In this document: piece by piece, positions 1 to 8,341 of the stretch
How the letters are laid out: each line of letters begins with the position of its first letter
How positions within the stretch are numbered: the stretch's first letter is position 1
Position numbers and translations under genes: made by a program
Notes under the pieces: generated by a model
Told to the model about the DNA's origin: nothing
The model's database searches: none
What the model saw: the letters and a program-made list of their open reading frames with translations, nothing else
Assembly (NCBI RefSeq): GCF_017854565.1
Contig: NZ_JAFMHJ010000002.1
Location: forward strand, 124,001-188,000
Reading direction: 5' to 3'
Length of the DNA stretch: 64,000 bases
From: Yoonia sp.
GTDB taxonomy: Bacteria; Pseudomonadota; Alphaproteobacteria; Rhodobacterales; Rhodobacteraceae

Positions 1-384
1 TTTGGTCAAATCGTACTGACCGGCCAGCTCAAGAACGGGTTTACCGCCCGGCTTGATGGGGTCGTCACCAAGGAAGACGCCGACGCCCTGCGCAATACCA
101 GCCTGTATGCCGAACGCGCGGTCATGCCGTCGCTGCCCGATGACGAGTATTATTACGCCGATCTGATCGGTCTGACGGTGCTGGACACCGGTGGCGCCAC
201 ATTGGGCACGGTTAAGAACGTCATGGATCACGGCGCGGGCGACCTGCTGGAAATCATTGTGCCGACACAGGCCGAAACCGTGCTTTTACCCTTTACCAAT
301 GCCGCCATTCCCACCGTGGACCTTGCCAGTGGCCGCATCATCGCCGACCCGCCCGAGGGGCTGTTCCCCGATGCCAGCGGCTGA
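1..384 (+). CDS. rimM: 16S rRNA processing protein RimM, C-terminal part (truncated by window edge)
   Basis: The frame is open from the first base, so the start codon lies outside the window. About 127 residues are visible. RimM is a ribosome maturation factor that binds the 30S subunit and S19 during assembly. The visible part holds the end of the N-terminal barrel ([12 protein letters not shown]) and the PRC-barrel, whose signature is [12 protein letters not shown] followed by LGTV, DLLEI and LLPF. The order rimM-trmD-rplS is the usual proteobacterial one, which supports the name. The last codons overlap the start of the decayed gene that follows. Confidence 0.93.
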   Translation, partial: FGQIVLTGQLKNGFTARLDGVVTKEDADALRNTSLYAERAVMPSLPDDEYYYADLIGLTVLDTGGATLGTVKNVMDHGAGDLLEIIVPTQAETVLLPFTNAAIPTVDLASGRIIADPPEGLFPDASG

Positions 385-820
385 CCGCCAGCGGGTTATC
401 ATCCACGCCGGGTTCCAAAAGACTGGCACGACCACGTGCAACGGGCGCTGTCCCTTAACAGGCCGACCTTGTGCGATTATCGCATCATCCTCAAGACCGA
501 CATGCCCCGGATGTGTCAGGCCGCGCTGACCTAGGCCCATGCCAGCAGCGCCGCCAATCTGACCGCCTTTGGTGATGTCGCCCGCCAACTGCCCGACATT
601 CCCGTGACACACTGCGCGCTTGCGACCGCGATTGCTGGACCTGATGGAACTAGTGCAAACCGTTCGGGCCGCAATGCGGCCTGTGGCGCCTGGGAAACGT
701 TCGCTGCCCTATGATATCCTTGACGCATTGCACGAATTGAACCAAAGCGCGTTGGACACCGGCGCGATTGTTACCCGCAAGCGCGCCTTGATCGCTGACT
801 ATCGCAGGACCCGCCCATGA
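371..820 (+). pseudogene. decayed sulfotransferase-like gene
   Basis: An ATG at 371, overlapping the rimM stop, opens with RVIIHAGFQKTGTTT. This resembles the PAPS-binding 5' loop (PKTGTTT type) of sulfotransferases. Similarity then continues in a different frame from about 430 (DHVQRALSLNRPTLCDYRI), meets an in-frame TAG at 532-534 and a TGA at 712-714. It returns to the first frame for a C-terminal remnant (ALHELNQSALDTGAIVTRK) whose stop at 818-820 overlaps the trmD ATG. With two frame changes, internal stops and only about 150 codons of space, against roughly 250-300 for the family, it cannot make a working enzyme. The ATGA junctions at both ends suggest it was once an operon member. The family assignment rests mainly on the P-loop-like motif. 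Confidence 0.65.
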
Positions 821-1608
821 CCATCGCCCCCAAATCCCACGGCCGCATCAGCGCCCGCCCAACATTGAAACCACGCGAACTGATCACGGATACGCCGGAT
901 CTGGCGGGGGCATGGACCGCGCAGATCATCACGCTGTTCCCGCAGGCGTTTCCGGGCGTGTTGGGCGAAAGCCTGACGGGCAAGGCCCTGCAAGACGGGC
1001 GCTGGCAATTACAGACCTATGACCTGCGCGACTATGGCATCGGCAAACATCGCAACGTCGATGATACCCCCGCCGGTGGCGGCGCGGGCATGGTGTTGCG
1101 CGCCGATGTGCTTGAGGCGGCGATTGTGGACGCGCGCCGGGCTGCACGCGGGGTCATGCCGCTGATCTACCTGTCGCCGCGCGGACCCCGGTTTGATCAA
1201 AAGATGGCGCAGACATGGGCGGGCACCGATGGGGTGACGTTGCTGTGTGGCCGTTTCGAAGGAGTCGATGAACGGGTGCTGGACCATTTCGGCATTCAAG
1301 AGGTGTCGCTGGGGGATTTCGTGCTGACCGGCGGTGAAATTGCCGCGCAAGCCATGATCGACGCCACCGTGCGGCTGTTGCCCGGCGTGTTGGGCAACGC
1401 AGATAGTGCGGTTGAGGAATCATTTTCGGCCGGGCTGCTGGAGCATCCGCAGTACACCAAACCCGCTGAATGGCAGGGCCATACCATTCCTGACGTGCTG
1501 CTGTCGGGCAACCATGCCAAGATCGCCGAATGGCGTAAAGCCGAAGGCGAACGGATCACAAAAGAGCGGCGGCCCGATCTGTGGGCCGACTATAAACAAC
1601 CCGGATAG
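817..1608 (+). CDS. trmD: tRNA (guanine-37-N1)-methyltransferase TrmD
   Basis: TrmD uses S-adenosylmethionine to methylate G37 next to the anticodon, which prevents +1 frameshifting. The 263-residue product has the SPOUT trefoil-knot signatures CGRFEGVDER (144-153), SLGDFVLTGGE (164-174), EHPQYTKP (209-216) and LSGNH (229-233). The first 30 residues before GAWTAQIITLFPQAFPG are an extension beyond the usual family start. The ATG is kept because it overlaps the upstream stop (ATGA). The gene sits between rimM and rplS as in most Alphaproteobacteria. Confidence 0.96.
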   Translation: MTIAPKSHGRISARPTLKPRELITDTPDLAGAWTAQIITLFPQAFPGVLGESLTGKALQDGRWQLQTYDLRDYGIGKHRNVDDTPAGGGAGMVLRADVLEAAIVDARRAARGVMPLIYLSPRGPRFDQKMAQTWAGTDGVTLLCGRFEGVDERVLDHFGIQEVSLGDFVLTGGEIAAQAMIDATVRLLPGVLGNADSAVEESFSAGLLEHPQYTKPAEWQGHTIPDVLLSGNHAKIAEWRKAEGERITKERRPDLWADYKQPG

Positions 1609-1886
1609 CGGCGGCCTTGCAAGCCCCTTGATCGCCTGCCGCCTTGCGCCTATACGGTGCGAACCCGAGGGGTCGGCTCGCTGATTCCAGGGTATTGGTT
1701 TATGGAACCACTGGAGCCTGAGCGTACCTTCGTTGGTGCAACACTCACCAGACAGGCCGGACAGCCACAAGAAACGAATGATGACGCATCTCTGGCGGGC
1801 GGCATGACCGGACCCGATAACGATACAGAGCTCTACGGCACGAAACAAACATTGCGGAAAACCGTAAGCAATTAAAGGAGCATCAG
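1609..1886 (+). promoter_or_regulatory. trmD-rplS spacer, probable rplS leader
   Basis: This 278-base spacer lacks a convincing gene. It ends in a good ribosome-binding site (AAAGGAG about 7 bases before the rplS ATG). A 72-codon frame at 1657-1875 has no family resemblance and no clear Shine-Dalgarno sequence. Short complementary stretches such as GGTTTATGGAACC suggest structure. The spacer may hold a promoter or an autoregulatory mRNA leader for L19, but nothing seen is decisive. Confidence 0.35.
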
Positions 1887-2270
1887 ATGAATCTGATTGC
1901 ACAGATCGAAGCGGAGCAAGTTGCTGCGCTGGGGAAGACGATCCCCGATTTCAGAGCGGGTGACACCATCCGCGTCGGTTACAAAGTGACCGAAGGCACA
2001 CGGACACGCGTGCAGAACTACGAAGGCGTCTGCATCGCCCGCAAGAACGGCAAAGGCATCGCCGGGTCGTTCACAGTTCGCAAGATTTCCTTTGGTGAAG
2101 GCGTGGAACGTGTGTTCCCCCTGCATTCCACCAACATCGACACCATCGAAGTGATACGTCGTGGTAAGGTCCGCCGCGCCAAGCTGTATTACCTACGCGA
2201 GCGTCGTGGCAAATCCGCACGTATCTCCGAAGTCACAAACTACAAGGCGCCTAAGGGCGCCGAAGCGTAA
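1887..2270 (+). CDS. rplS: 50S ribosomal protein L19
   Basis: L19 is a 50S subunit protein at the 30S-50S interface. The 127-residue sequence carries the family pattern from [18 protein letters not shown] through [31 protein letters not shown] and [19 protein letters not shown]. The length is normal apart from a short C-terminal tail. A strong Shine-Dalgarno (AAAGGAG) precedes the ATG. rpmE follows after 11 bases, so the two are probably co-transcribed and share the terminator at 2525-2552. Confidence 0.98.
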   Translation: MNLIAQIEAEQVAALGKTIPDFRAGDTIRVGYKVTEGTRTRVQNYEGVCIARKNGKGIAGSFTVRKISFGEGVERVFPLHSTNIDTIEVIRRGKVRRAKLYYLRERRGKSARISEVTNYKAPKGAEA

Positions 2271-2281
2271 GGATTGCTGTC

Positions 2282-2503
2282 ATGAGAAAAGATATCCATC
2301 CCCAGTATCACCAGATCAACGTCAAGATGACCGACGGCACGATGCTGCTGATGAAATCCACTTGGGGCAAAGAAGGCGACACCATGTCGCTGGACATCGA
2401 CCCCACAGTGCACCCGGCATGGACAGGCGGTTCGTCGCGCCTGATGGACGCCGGTGGTCGCGTGTCGAAGTTCAAGAACAAATACGCCGGTCTTGGTTTC
2501 TAA
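2282..2503 (+). CDS. rpmE: 50S ribosomal protein L31
   Basis: L31 bridges the two ribosomal subunits. The 73-residue protein has [10 protein letters not shown] at the N-terminus, then [22 protein letters not shown] and [13 protein letters not shown]. It lacks the CxxC zinc-binding cysteines, so it is the zinc-independent C-minus form usual in Rhodobacterales. It is placed directly after rplS and is followed by a clear terminator. Confidence 0.97.
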   Translation: MRKDIHPQYHQINVKMTDGTMLLMKSTWGKEGDTMSLDIDPTVHPAWTGGSSRLMDAGGRVSKFKNKYAGLGF

Positions 2504-2524
2504 ACCAACCTGCCATGACAACCC

Positions 2525-2552
2525 AAACGCCGCCCATATCCGGGCGGCGTTT
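2525..2552 (+). terminator. intrinsic terminator after rpmE
   Basis: An 11-base stem AAACGCCGCCC (2525-2535) pairs with GGGCGGCGTTT (2542-2552) around a 6-base loop and runs into TTTGCGTTTG. The position 22 bases after the rpmE stop fits termination of the trmD/rplS/rpmE transcript. Confidence 0.85.
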
Positions 2553-2636
2553 TGCGTTTGGGGGGCGATTTTTCTGCGTCTGGCCGTGGCCTGAAATTCT
2601 GCTAGCATACGTGCCATCATAAGGAGTGGTCACACC

Positions 2637-2972
2637 ATGCAGCTTCCCGCATTCATCAAAGCGCTTCCATCACTTGATGTCCCGTTCAGAGACGAGACCG
2701 TCACCACCTCTGCCATCCGGTCAGATCGCGGGTTGATGGTGATTTTCGAATTTCATCAGGATTTCAGCCTGCCCGCCCATAGTCACAAGGCACAATGGGG
2801 CACCGTCATCGCGGGCGAGGTACGTATCACGATTGATGAGGTGGAAACAAAGTACATGCCGGGCGACAGTTATACGATCCCATCCGGTGTGATCCATGCG
2901 GTATCTGTCACCGCCGGGACAAAGGCGATCGACATCTTTGAAGAGCCGGACCGCTACCCCCTCAAAGGATAA
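2637..2972 (+). CDS. cupin-domain protein
   Basis: This is a small 111-residue single-domain cupin. The two conserved cupin stretches are visible as HSHKAQWGTVIAGEVRITID (about 49-68, metal-ligand histidines) and PGDSYTIPSGVIHAV (about 80-94). Cupins of this size are metal-binding beta-barrels with roles from isomerases to sensors, and the substrate cannot be read here. It is too short to be the anti-sigma factor ChrR and lacks its N-terminal zinc helix domain. A strong AAGGAG precedes the ATG. The gene is monocistronic, lies between two terminators, and faces the DEAD-box gene tail to tail. Confidence 0.85.
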   Translation: MQLPAFIKALPSLDVPFRDETVTTSAIRSDRGLMVIFEFHQDFSLPAHSHKAQWGTVIAGEVRITIDEVETKYMPGDSYTIPSGVIHAVSVTAGTKAIDIFEEPDRYPLKG

Positions 2973-2993
2973 GGCGGACCGAGGCCCGCCTTA
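2970..2993. terminator. shared terminator hairpin between cupin gene and DEAD-box gene
   Basis: The arms TAAGGCGG (2970-2977) and CCGCCTTA (2986-2993) form an 8-base stem with an 8-base loop. The left arm begins with the cupin stop codon. AGAGTTTGATTTA follows on the plus strand, and the helicase stop is 10 bases further on, so it may act on both converging transcripts. Confidence 0.6.
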
Positions 2994-3003
2994 AGAGTTT
3001 GAT

Positions 3004-4335
3004 TTACGCAGCGTTTGCGCCGCGCGACCGGTTTCCACCGCCGCCGCCGCCGCTGTTGCGACGTCCGCCCGCAGGCTTACCCGCGCCGCCGCCGGGCTTG
3101 CCACCCGCGCGCTGGCCACCGCCACCGCCACCGCCACCGCCGGCACCACGACGCCCACCGCCACCGCCGCCGCCGCCGTTGGGCCGCTTTTTCTGACCCG
3201 GCTGAATTTCCCATGGGCGGCCGGATGCGACAGGAATGGTGTCCTTCATCGCTTTTTCGATATCGCGCAGTTCGATCATCTCGTCAGGGGCAACCAATGC
3301 GATGGCCGCACCTTCGGCACCGGCACGGGCCGTCCGGCCAATCCGGTGGACATAGTTTTCCGCGACGTTCGGCAGGTCGTAGTTATAGACGTGGCGCACG
3401 CCGGGGATGTCGATACCACGGGCAGCCACGTCGGTCGCGACCAGTACCCGGACCTTGCCGGATTTGAACGCCTCGATCGCGCGTTCGCGCTGACCCTGGG
3501 ATTTGTTGCCGTGGATGGATGCTGCGGCAAACCCCTTGTTTTCAAGGGTCTTATACAGTTTCTCACAGCCATGTTTGGTGCGGCCAAAGACCAGCGCCAA
3601 TTCATCGCGGTGGGCATCCAGCAGTTCGACCAGCAGGTCGGTTTTTGCGGCTTGGGCCACGAAATGCACCGATTGTTCGATCTTGGCGACGGCCTGCCCC
3701 GGAGGGTTCACCTGCACGCGCACCGCGTCGGTCAGATAGGTGTCGGCCAGTTCGGCCATCAGTTTCGGCATCGTCGCCGAGAACATCATGGTCTGGCGGT
3801 CTTTGGCCAAGAGTGGTGCAATCCGGCGCAGCGCATGGATAAAGCCCATGTCGAGCATCTGGTCGGCTTCATCCAGCACCAGATAAATCGTTTCGTCCAA
3901 CCGCACCGCACGGCGGTCCAGCAGGTCGATCAAACGGCCCGGTGTCGCGACCAACAGGTCAACACCGCCCGCAAGGCGTTTCATCTGGGCGGAAATGCCC
4001 GCGCCACCGACAACCAAGGCGACCTTCAGGTGGCTGCCTTTGGTGTAGGCGGTCAGGTTGTCGGCGATCTGTTTGGCCAATTCGCGTGTCGGCGCAAGGA
4101 CCAGACCGCGCACGGATTTCGGGTTCGGCTTTACGCCGGCCTTCATCAGGGCGTTGATCATTGGCAGACCGAAGGCAGCAGTTTTACCGGTGCCGGTCTG
4201 GGCAAGACCCATCACATCGCGGCCATTCATGGCGTGCGGGATCGCTTGGGTCTGGATCGGGGTGGGATCGGTGATCCCTTGTTCTTTCAAAATTGCGATA
4301 AGGCGGGGCGCGAGGCCCAACATGTCAAAATCCAT
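3004..4335 (-). CDS. DEAD-box ATP-dependent RNA helicase, RhlE-like, with glycine-rich tail
   Basis: This enzyme unwinds RNA duplexes in ribosome assembly or RNA decay. The start chosen is the ATG at 4335 (MDFDMLGL), 443 residues, because the Q-motif region follows directly; longer frames upstream look non-coding. Motifs in order are PTPIQ (Q motif, about 24-28), AQTGTGKT (45-52), PTRELA, TPGRLID, VLDEADQMLD, MFSATMP, ATDVAARGID and HRIGRTARAG. The last 60 or so residues are low-complexity Gly/Arg/Asn (runs of 8-9 glycines), an RNA-binding RGG-like tail. The coding strand there is very G-rich. A long upstream region with an inverted repeat precedes it. Confidence 0.95.
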   Translation of the reverse strand: MDFDMLGLAPRLIAILKEQGITDPTPIQTQAIPHAMNGRDVMGLAQTGTGKTAAFGLPMINALMKAGVKPNPKSVRGLVLAPTRELAKQIADNLTAYTKGSHLKVALVVGGAGISAQMKRLAGGVDLLVATPGRLIDLLDRRAVRLDETIYLVLDEADQMLDMGFIHALRRIAPLLAKDRQTMMFSATMPKLMAELADTYLTDAVRVQVNPPGQAVAKIEQSVHFVAQAAKTDLLVELLDAHRDELALVFGRTKHGCEKLYKTLENKGFAAASIHGNKSQGQRERAIEAFKSGKVRVLVATDVAARGIDIPGVRHVYNYDLPNVAENYVHRIGRTARAGAEGAAIALVAPDEMIELRDIEKAMKDTIPVASGRPWEIQPGQKKRPNGGGGGGGGRRGAGGGGGGGGGQRAGGKPGGGAGKPAGGRRNSGGGGGGNRSRGANAA

Positions 4336-4701
4336 GAAGGATATCCTGTCTTTCTTGCGGACCATCGGCCCGCGCATATGATTTGGCCCCCAGCGGAATG
4401 CTGAAGAGCCCGTGCAAGGTTGCGCCATATGCTGACAGCCAAGACCGCATTGTCCGGGCGCCGATGTGGCGCGGGACCCCTGCGTGATCTGGGAACCTGA
4501 AATTAAACGATGCCTTGCGATTGACCCTGAGGGTCCCGCTCTGCTCACGCGGCAGCATGCATCGGTTGACTGGCACATGATGGTTTGTTGCCGCTGTGTC
4601 AAGTGCCGAGATTAATTGCGTGCGGTCATGCACCTGCCGCTTTCCCTTGGCCGGACCACAATATATGGTATCACAAAGCATAAAGTGTTGGGGATGGCCA
4701 C
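4336..4701. promoter_or_regulatory. divergent promoter region between DEAD-box helicase and mipZ
   Basis: This 366-base spacer has no convincing gene and must hold promoters for both divergent genes. A perfect 9-base inverted repeat, GCGGGACCC (4471-4479) and GGGTCCCGC (4531-4539), lies 136-204 bases upstream of the helicase start. It could form a stem in a long helicase 5' UTR. Toward mipZ, TTGGCC followed after 16 bases by TATCAC (about 4648-4675) is a weak sigma-70-like candidate. Confidence 0.45.
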
Positions 4702-5511
4702 GTGGCGCATATCATCGTAGTCGGCAATGAAAAGGGTGGAGCCGGAAAATCCACCGTATCCATGCATGTGGCCACTGCGCTGTCGCGGATGGGGCACAAG
4801 GTTAGCACCCTTGACCTTGATTTGCGGCAAAAGACACTGGGGCGCTATGTGACCAACCGGCGGGCGTTTCTGGACCAGAAGGGTCTTGATCTGCCGACCC
4901 CTGCCTATCATGAACTGCCCGAGATTGCGCAGGGTGACCTGAAGCCGGGCGAAAACGCCTTTGATCACCGGCTGTCGATGGCGGTCGCGCGGATGGAAGC
5001 GGACAGCGATTTCATTCTGATCGACTGCCCCGGATCACACACACGGCTTAGCCAAGTGGCGCATAGCCTTGCCGATACGCTGATTACGCCGCTGAACGAC
5101 AGTTTTATTGACTTTGATCTGCTGGCCCATGTCGACAGCGATGGCGAAGAAATCACCGGGCCGTCGGTCTATTCGGAAATGGTCTGGAACGCGCGGCAGC
5201 TGCGCGCCCAAGCCGGGCTGAAGCCGATTGACTGGGTCGTCGTGCGCAACCGGGTCGGCGCGCAGGCGATGGTGAACAAAGAAAAGATGGAACGCGCGAT
5301 TAACAAGCTGGCCAAGCGGATCGGGTTCCGCACCGCCCCCGGATTCAACGAACGGGTGATCTTTCGCGAGCTGTTCCCGCGTGGTCTGACCCTGCTTGAC
5401 CTGCGCGATATCGGCGTGAAGGGCATGAACATTTCCAACGTCGCGGCACGGCACGAATTGCGCGATCTGATCCGTGCGCTGGATTTGCCCGGCGTGACGC
5501 CAAACTTCTGA
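4702..5511 (+). CDS. mipZ: ParA-family division-plane ATPase MipZ
   Basis: MipZ forms a gradient from the poles with ParB and inhibits FtsZ, which places the septum at midcell in many Alphaproteobacteria. The 269-residue protein has the deviant Walker A GNEKGGAGKST (8-18, signature lysine K11), LDLDLRQKTLGRY after the second strand, and Walker B FILIDCPGSHTRLSQVAHSLADTLITPLNDS. The closing region RDIGVKGMNISNVAARHELRDL is typical of MipZ rather than chromosomal ParA. The start is GTG at 4702 with GGGGA upstream; the ATG at 4694 is out of frame. It is separated from parAB, as usual for mipZ. Confidence 0.93.
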   Translation: MAHIIVVGNEKGGAGKSTVSMHVATALSRMGHKVSTLDLDLRQKTLGRYVTNRRAFLDQKGLDLPTPAYHELPEIAQGDLKPGENAFDHRLSMAVARMEADSDFILIDCPGSHTRLSQVAHSLADTLITPLNDSFIDFDLLAHVDSDGEEITGPSVYSEMVWNARQLRAQAGLKPIDWVVVRNRVGAQAMVNKEKMERAINKLAKRIGFRTAPGFNERVIFRELFPRGLTLLDLRDIGVKGMNISNVAARHELRDLIRALDLPGVTPNF

Positions 5512-5538
5512 CCTTTCGCTTCACGCGGCGGCACCCTA

Positions 5539-7185
5539 ATGTCGCTGAAAATCGAAAGGGACATCGTGCGGGATATTTGGACGTTGGAGCGTTATAGCAC
5601 GCTTGTTTTTGTGGCTGTGATGACGGTTGGCAGCCTGATCGCGGCGGTTTGGCTGCCGTGGTTGCTGGTCGTTTTTGTCGTCTTTGGCGGGCTTACCGCG
5701 CTTGGCGTCCATGACCTGCGGCAAGACAAACATTCGATCCTGCGCAACTATCCCGTGATCGGCCACATGCGGTTCCTGTTCGAAGGTATCCGCCCCGAGA
5801 TCCGGCAATATCTGATCGAAAGCGATCAGGACGAACAGCCGTTCAGCCGTGAACAGCGGTCGCTGGTGTATCAGCGCGCCAAAGGCGTCGAGGACAAGCG
5901 GCCCTTTGGCACGCAGGAAAACGTGTATCAGGCGGGCTATAGCTGGCTGACTCATTCGGTGCAGCCGGTGCATTTTGACAACACCGATTTCCGGGTCATG
6001 ATCGGTGGGCCGGACTGCAAACAGCCTTATAACGCATCGCTTTACAACATCTCGGCGATGAGCTTTGGCGCGTTGTCCGCCAATGCGATTTTGGCGTTGA
6101 ATACAGGTGCCAAGATTGGCGGTTTCGCGCATGACACCGGCGAAGGCGGGATCAGTCGCTACCACCGCGAACCGGGGGGCGATCTGATTTACGAGGTCGG
6201 GTCGGGCTATTTCGGATGCCGCAACGACGACGGCAGTTTCGCGCCCGATAAGTTCGCCAAGCAGGCCGCCAGCGATCAGGTCAAGATGATCGAACTGAAA
6301 CTCAGCCAGGGCGCCAAGCCGGGCCATGGCGGAATGCTGCCCGCGTCCAAGATTTCCAAAGAAATCGCCGAGGCGCGCGGCGTCCCGATGGGCATCGACT
6401 GCGTGTCACCAGCCGCACATCCCGCATTCAGGGGGCCGATGGAAATGATGCGGTTTCTGGGCCAGTTGCGCGATCTGTCGCTGGGCAAACCGGTGGGTAT
6501 CAAGCTTTGTATCGGGCACCGGCGTGAATTCATGTGCATGGTCAAGGCGATGCTGGAAACCGGGATTGTTCCCGATTTCATCGTGGTGGATGGCACCGAA
6601 GGCGGCACGGGTGCGGCTCCGCTGGAATTTGCCAACCATGTCGGCATGCCAATGGTCGAAGGGTTGACGTTTGTGCACAACACCCTGCGCGGTGCAGGCA
6701 TCCGGGACCAAATCAAGATCGGCGCGGCGGGCAAACTGGTCAGCGCCTTTGATATCGCGCGGGCGCTGTCACTGGGGGCAGATTGGTGCAATTCGGCGCG
6801 CGGTTATATGTTCGCGATTGGCTGTATTCAGGCGCAGGCCTGTCATACCAACCATTGCCCGGTGGGCGTGGCCACCCAGGACCCGTTGCGCCAGCGCGCG
6901 CTGAATGTCGTCGACAAAAGCCAGCGGGTTGCGCGGTTCCATGCCAATACGCTGAAAGCATTGGGTGAAATGGCAGGTGCGGCCGGTCTGGATGATCCCT
7001 GTGGTTTCCGGCCTTATCACTTTATGGCACGCAAGGCGGACGGTCAGATGACCGAAGCGGCGGATGTCTATCCCGATTTGCCGCTGGGGTTCTTGCTGGA
7101 CCCGATGGCGGCAGACCATGGCTACAAGGCACGCTGGGGACGTGCCAATGCGCATAGTTTTGCCCCACCCGAAGACCGGACGTGA
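5539..7185 (+). CDS. FMN-binding glutamate-synthase-family protein, membrane-anchored
   Basis: This 548-residue protein resembles the central FMN/iron-sulfur part of glutamate synthase without the glutamine amidotransferase domain. Two hydrophobic segments near residues 20-60 (STLVFVAVMTVGSLIAAVWLP, VVFVVFGGLTALGV) suggest membrane anchoring. The flavin-barrel signatures follow: YNISAMSFGALS, HDTGEGGIS, KPGHGGMLP, VVDGTEGGTGAAPLEF and KIGAAGKLVSAFD. CIQAQACHTNHCPVG matches the cysteine cluster for a 3Fe-4S centre. The reaction is not established for this stand-alone family, and the electron donor and acceptor are unknown. It ends tail to tail with the DMT gene, 4 bases away. Confidence 0.88.
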   Translation: MSLKIERDIVRDIWTLERYSTLVFVAVMTVGSLIAAVWLPWLLVVFVVFGGLTALGVHDLRQDKHSILRNYPVIGHMRFLFEGIRPEIRQYLIESDQDEQPFSREQRSLVYQRAKGVEDKRPFGTQENVYQAGYSWLTHSVQPVHFDNTDFRVMIGGPDCKQPYNASLYNISAMSFGALSANAILALNTGAKIGGFAHDTGEGGISRYHREPGGDLIYEVGSGYFGCRNDDGSFAPDKFAKQAASDQVKMIELKLSQGAKPGHGGMLPASKISKEIAEARGVPMGIDCVSPAAHPAFRGPMEMMRFLGQLRDLSLGKPVGIKLCIGHRREFMCMVKAMLETGIVPDFIVVDGTEGGTGAAPLEFANHVGMPMVEGLTFVHNTLRGAGIRDQIKIGAAGKLVSAFDIARALSLGADWCNSARGYMFAIGCIQAQACHTNHCPVGVATQDPLRQRALNVVDKSQRVARFHANTLKALGEMAGAAGLDDPCGFRPYHFMARKADGQMTEAADVYPDLPLGFLLDPMAADHGYKARWGRANAHSFAPPEDRT

Positions 7186-7189
7186 TTAT

Positions 7190-8152
7190 TCAGTGATCCG
7201 GCGGCACCTTGCCCGCCATGCGCATGAACAGGCTGACACGGGGCGTTGTCCCCGTTTCGGTGCGCGAACGGTTGCGCAGCACCGGCGTATTTTCCGACGC
7301 GCCCGTGCGGCTTTCGCGCAGTACGATATACAAGCCGCTTGCGATGATGATGCCGGCCCCGATCGCGGTTCCCCGATCAATCGCTTCATCGAAAAACAGC
7401 AGGCCGAAACCCGTGGCCCAGATGATCTGACTGTATTGCATCGGCGCGATGATTGCCGCCTCGCCTGACTGGTAGGCTGCAATGATCAGACGGCTGGCAA
7501 CCCATGCAAAGACCGCGATAAAGCCCAGCATGCCCAGATGTTCGATCGGCATCGGCTGATACACGAACGGCAGCAGGCAGGCCATGATCACAAAGTTGAT
7601 CACCATCGGATAAAGCAACAGCACCACGGGGCGTTCATCCGTGCCGATCTTGCGGACGATGATTGAGGCAATCGACCCGCAGATCGCCGCCAGCAGCGCC
7701 GCAAGATGACCGGAGGACAGGTCCGTCTCCCCCGGACGCAGGACAACCAGCACACCGATCAACCCTACGATAACGGCCAGCCAGCGCCGCACGCGCACCT
7801 TTTCCCCCAACACCGGGATCGCCAGCACCGTGATCAGCAACGGCGTGGCGAACAGGATTGCATAGGTCTGCGCCAGCGGCAGCGCCGAAAACGCATAGAA
7901 CGCCGACACCCCGGCGATCACCGCCGCACCCGTGCGCAACGCCATCCACCACGGATGCACCGGGACCAGTGTGCCGGGGGTGGAGTCGCGCATCAACATG
8001 ACAGTCGCCAGCGGAAAGCTGAGCAGGACACTGAAAAACACAATCTGGATCGGAGAGTAGATGCCACCCAACACCTTTACGACCACGTCATGGGTCGCAA
8101 AGATCGCAAAAGCAATCAAAGAAAAGACAGCGCCTTTTACGTTAGGTGACAT
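7190..8152 (-). CDS. EamA/DMT-superfamily transporter
   Basis: This is an inner-membrane permease of the drug/metabolite transporter superfamily with ten predicted hydrophobic segments and two EamA repeats. The start taken is ATG at 8152 (MSPNVKGAVFSLIAFAIFATHDVVVK), giving 320 residues. An upstream ATG at 8245 would add 31 residues of non-membrane character. Features of the family include the charged entry of TM1, GVSAFYAFSALPLAQTYAILFATPLL in the first repeat, and YSQIIWATGFGLLFFDEAID with IGAGIIIASGLYIVLRE in the second. The substrate cannot be read. It lies downstream of leuB on the same strand, separated by a probable terminator. Confidence 0.9.
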   Translation of the reverse strand: MSPNVKGAVFSLIAFAIFATHDVVVKVLGGIYSPIQIVFFSVLLSFPLATVMLMRDSTPGTLVPVHPWWMALRTGAAVIAGVSAFYAFSALPLAQTYAILFATPLLITVLAIPVLGEKVRVRRWLAVIVGLIGVLVVLRPGETDLSSGHLAALLAAICGSIASIIVRKIGTDERPVVLLLYPMVINFVIMACLLPFVYQPMPIEHLGMLGFIAVFAWVASRLIIAAYQSGEAAIIAPMQYSQIIWATGFGLLFFDEAIDRGTAIGAGIIIASGLYIVLRESRTGASENTPVLRNRSRTETGTTPRVSLFMRMAGKVPPDH

Positions 8153-8304
8153 GAGGAATAGACCTTTCAGGTGGGCACACCCCCAGATGAAAACCCGCTG
8201 CGGGGTGATGTCGAATGATGTATGCTGCAACGCAGCAATTCGCAAGTCCTTGGCTGGCCCAGACAGCCGGCGGGCGGTAGTCTGGTCACGCAGATCAGTA
8301 AACG

Positions 8305-8328
8305 GTGGGCGCCACCATGCGCGCCCAC
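8305..8328 (-). terminator. hairpin after leuB
   Basis: GTGGGCGC (8305-8312) and GCGCCCAC (8321-8328) form a perfect 8-base stem with an 8-base loop, 13 bases past the leuB stop. On the minus strand it is followed by CGTTTACTG, a weak T-rich stretch, so it is a plausible but imperfect intrinsic terminator. Confidence 0.5.
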
Positions 8329-8341
8329 TGTCGTCAATACA

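Noticed and set aside
1657-1875. 72-codon frame between trmD and rplS
   Set aside because: No Shine-Dalgarno, no recognisable sequence and it ends against the rplS ribosome-binding site; treated as leader.
2999-3196. Proline-run open frame (plus strand)
   Set aside because: It is the reverse complement of the glycine-rich tail of the DEAD-box helicase, a low-complexity artefact.
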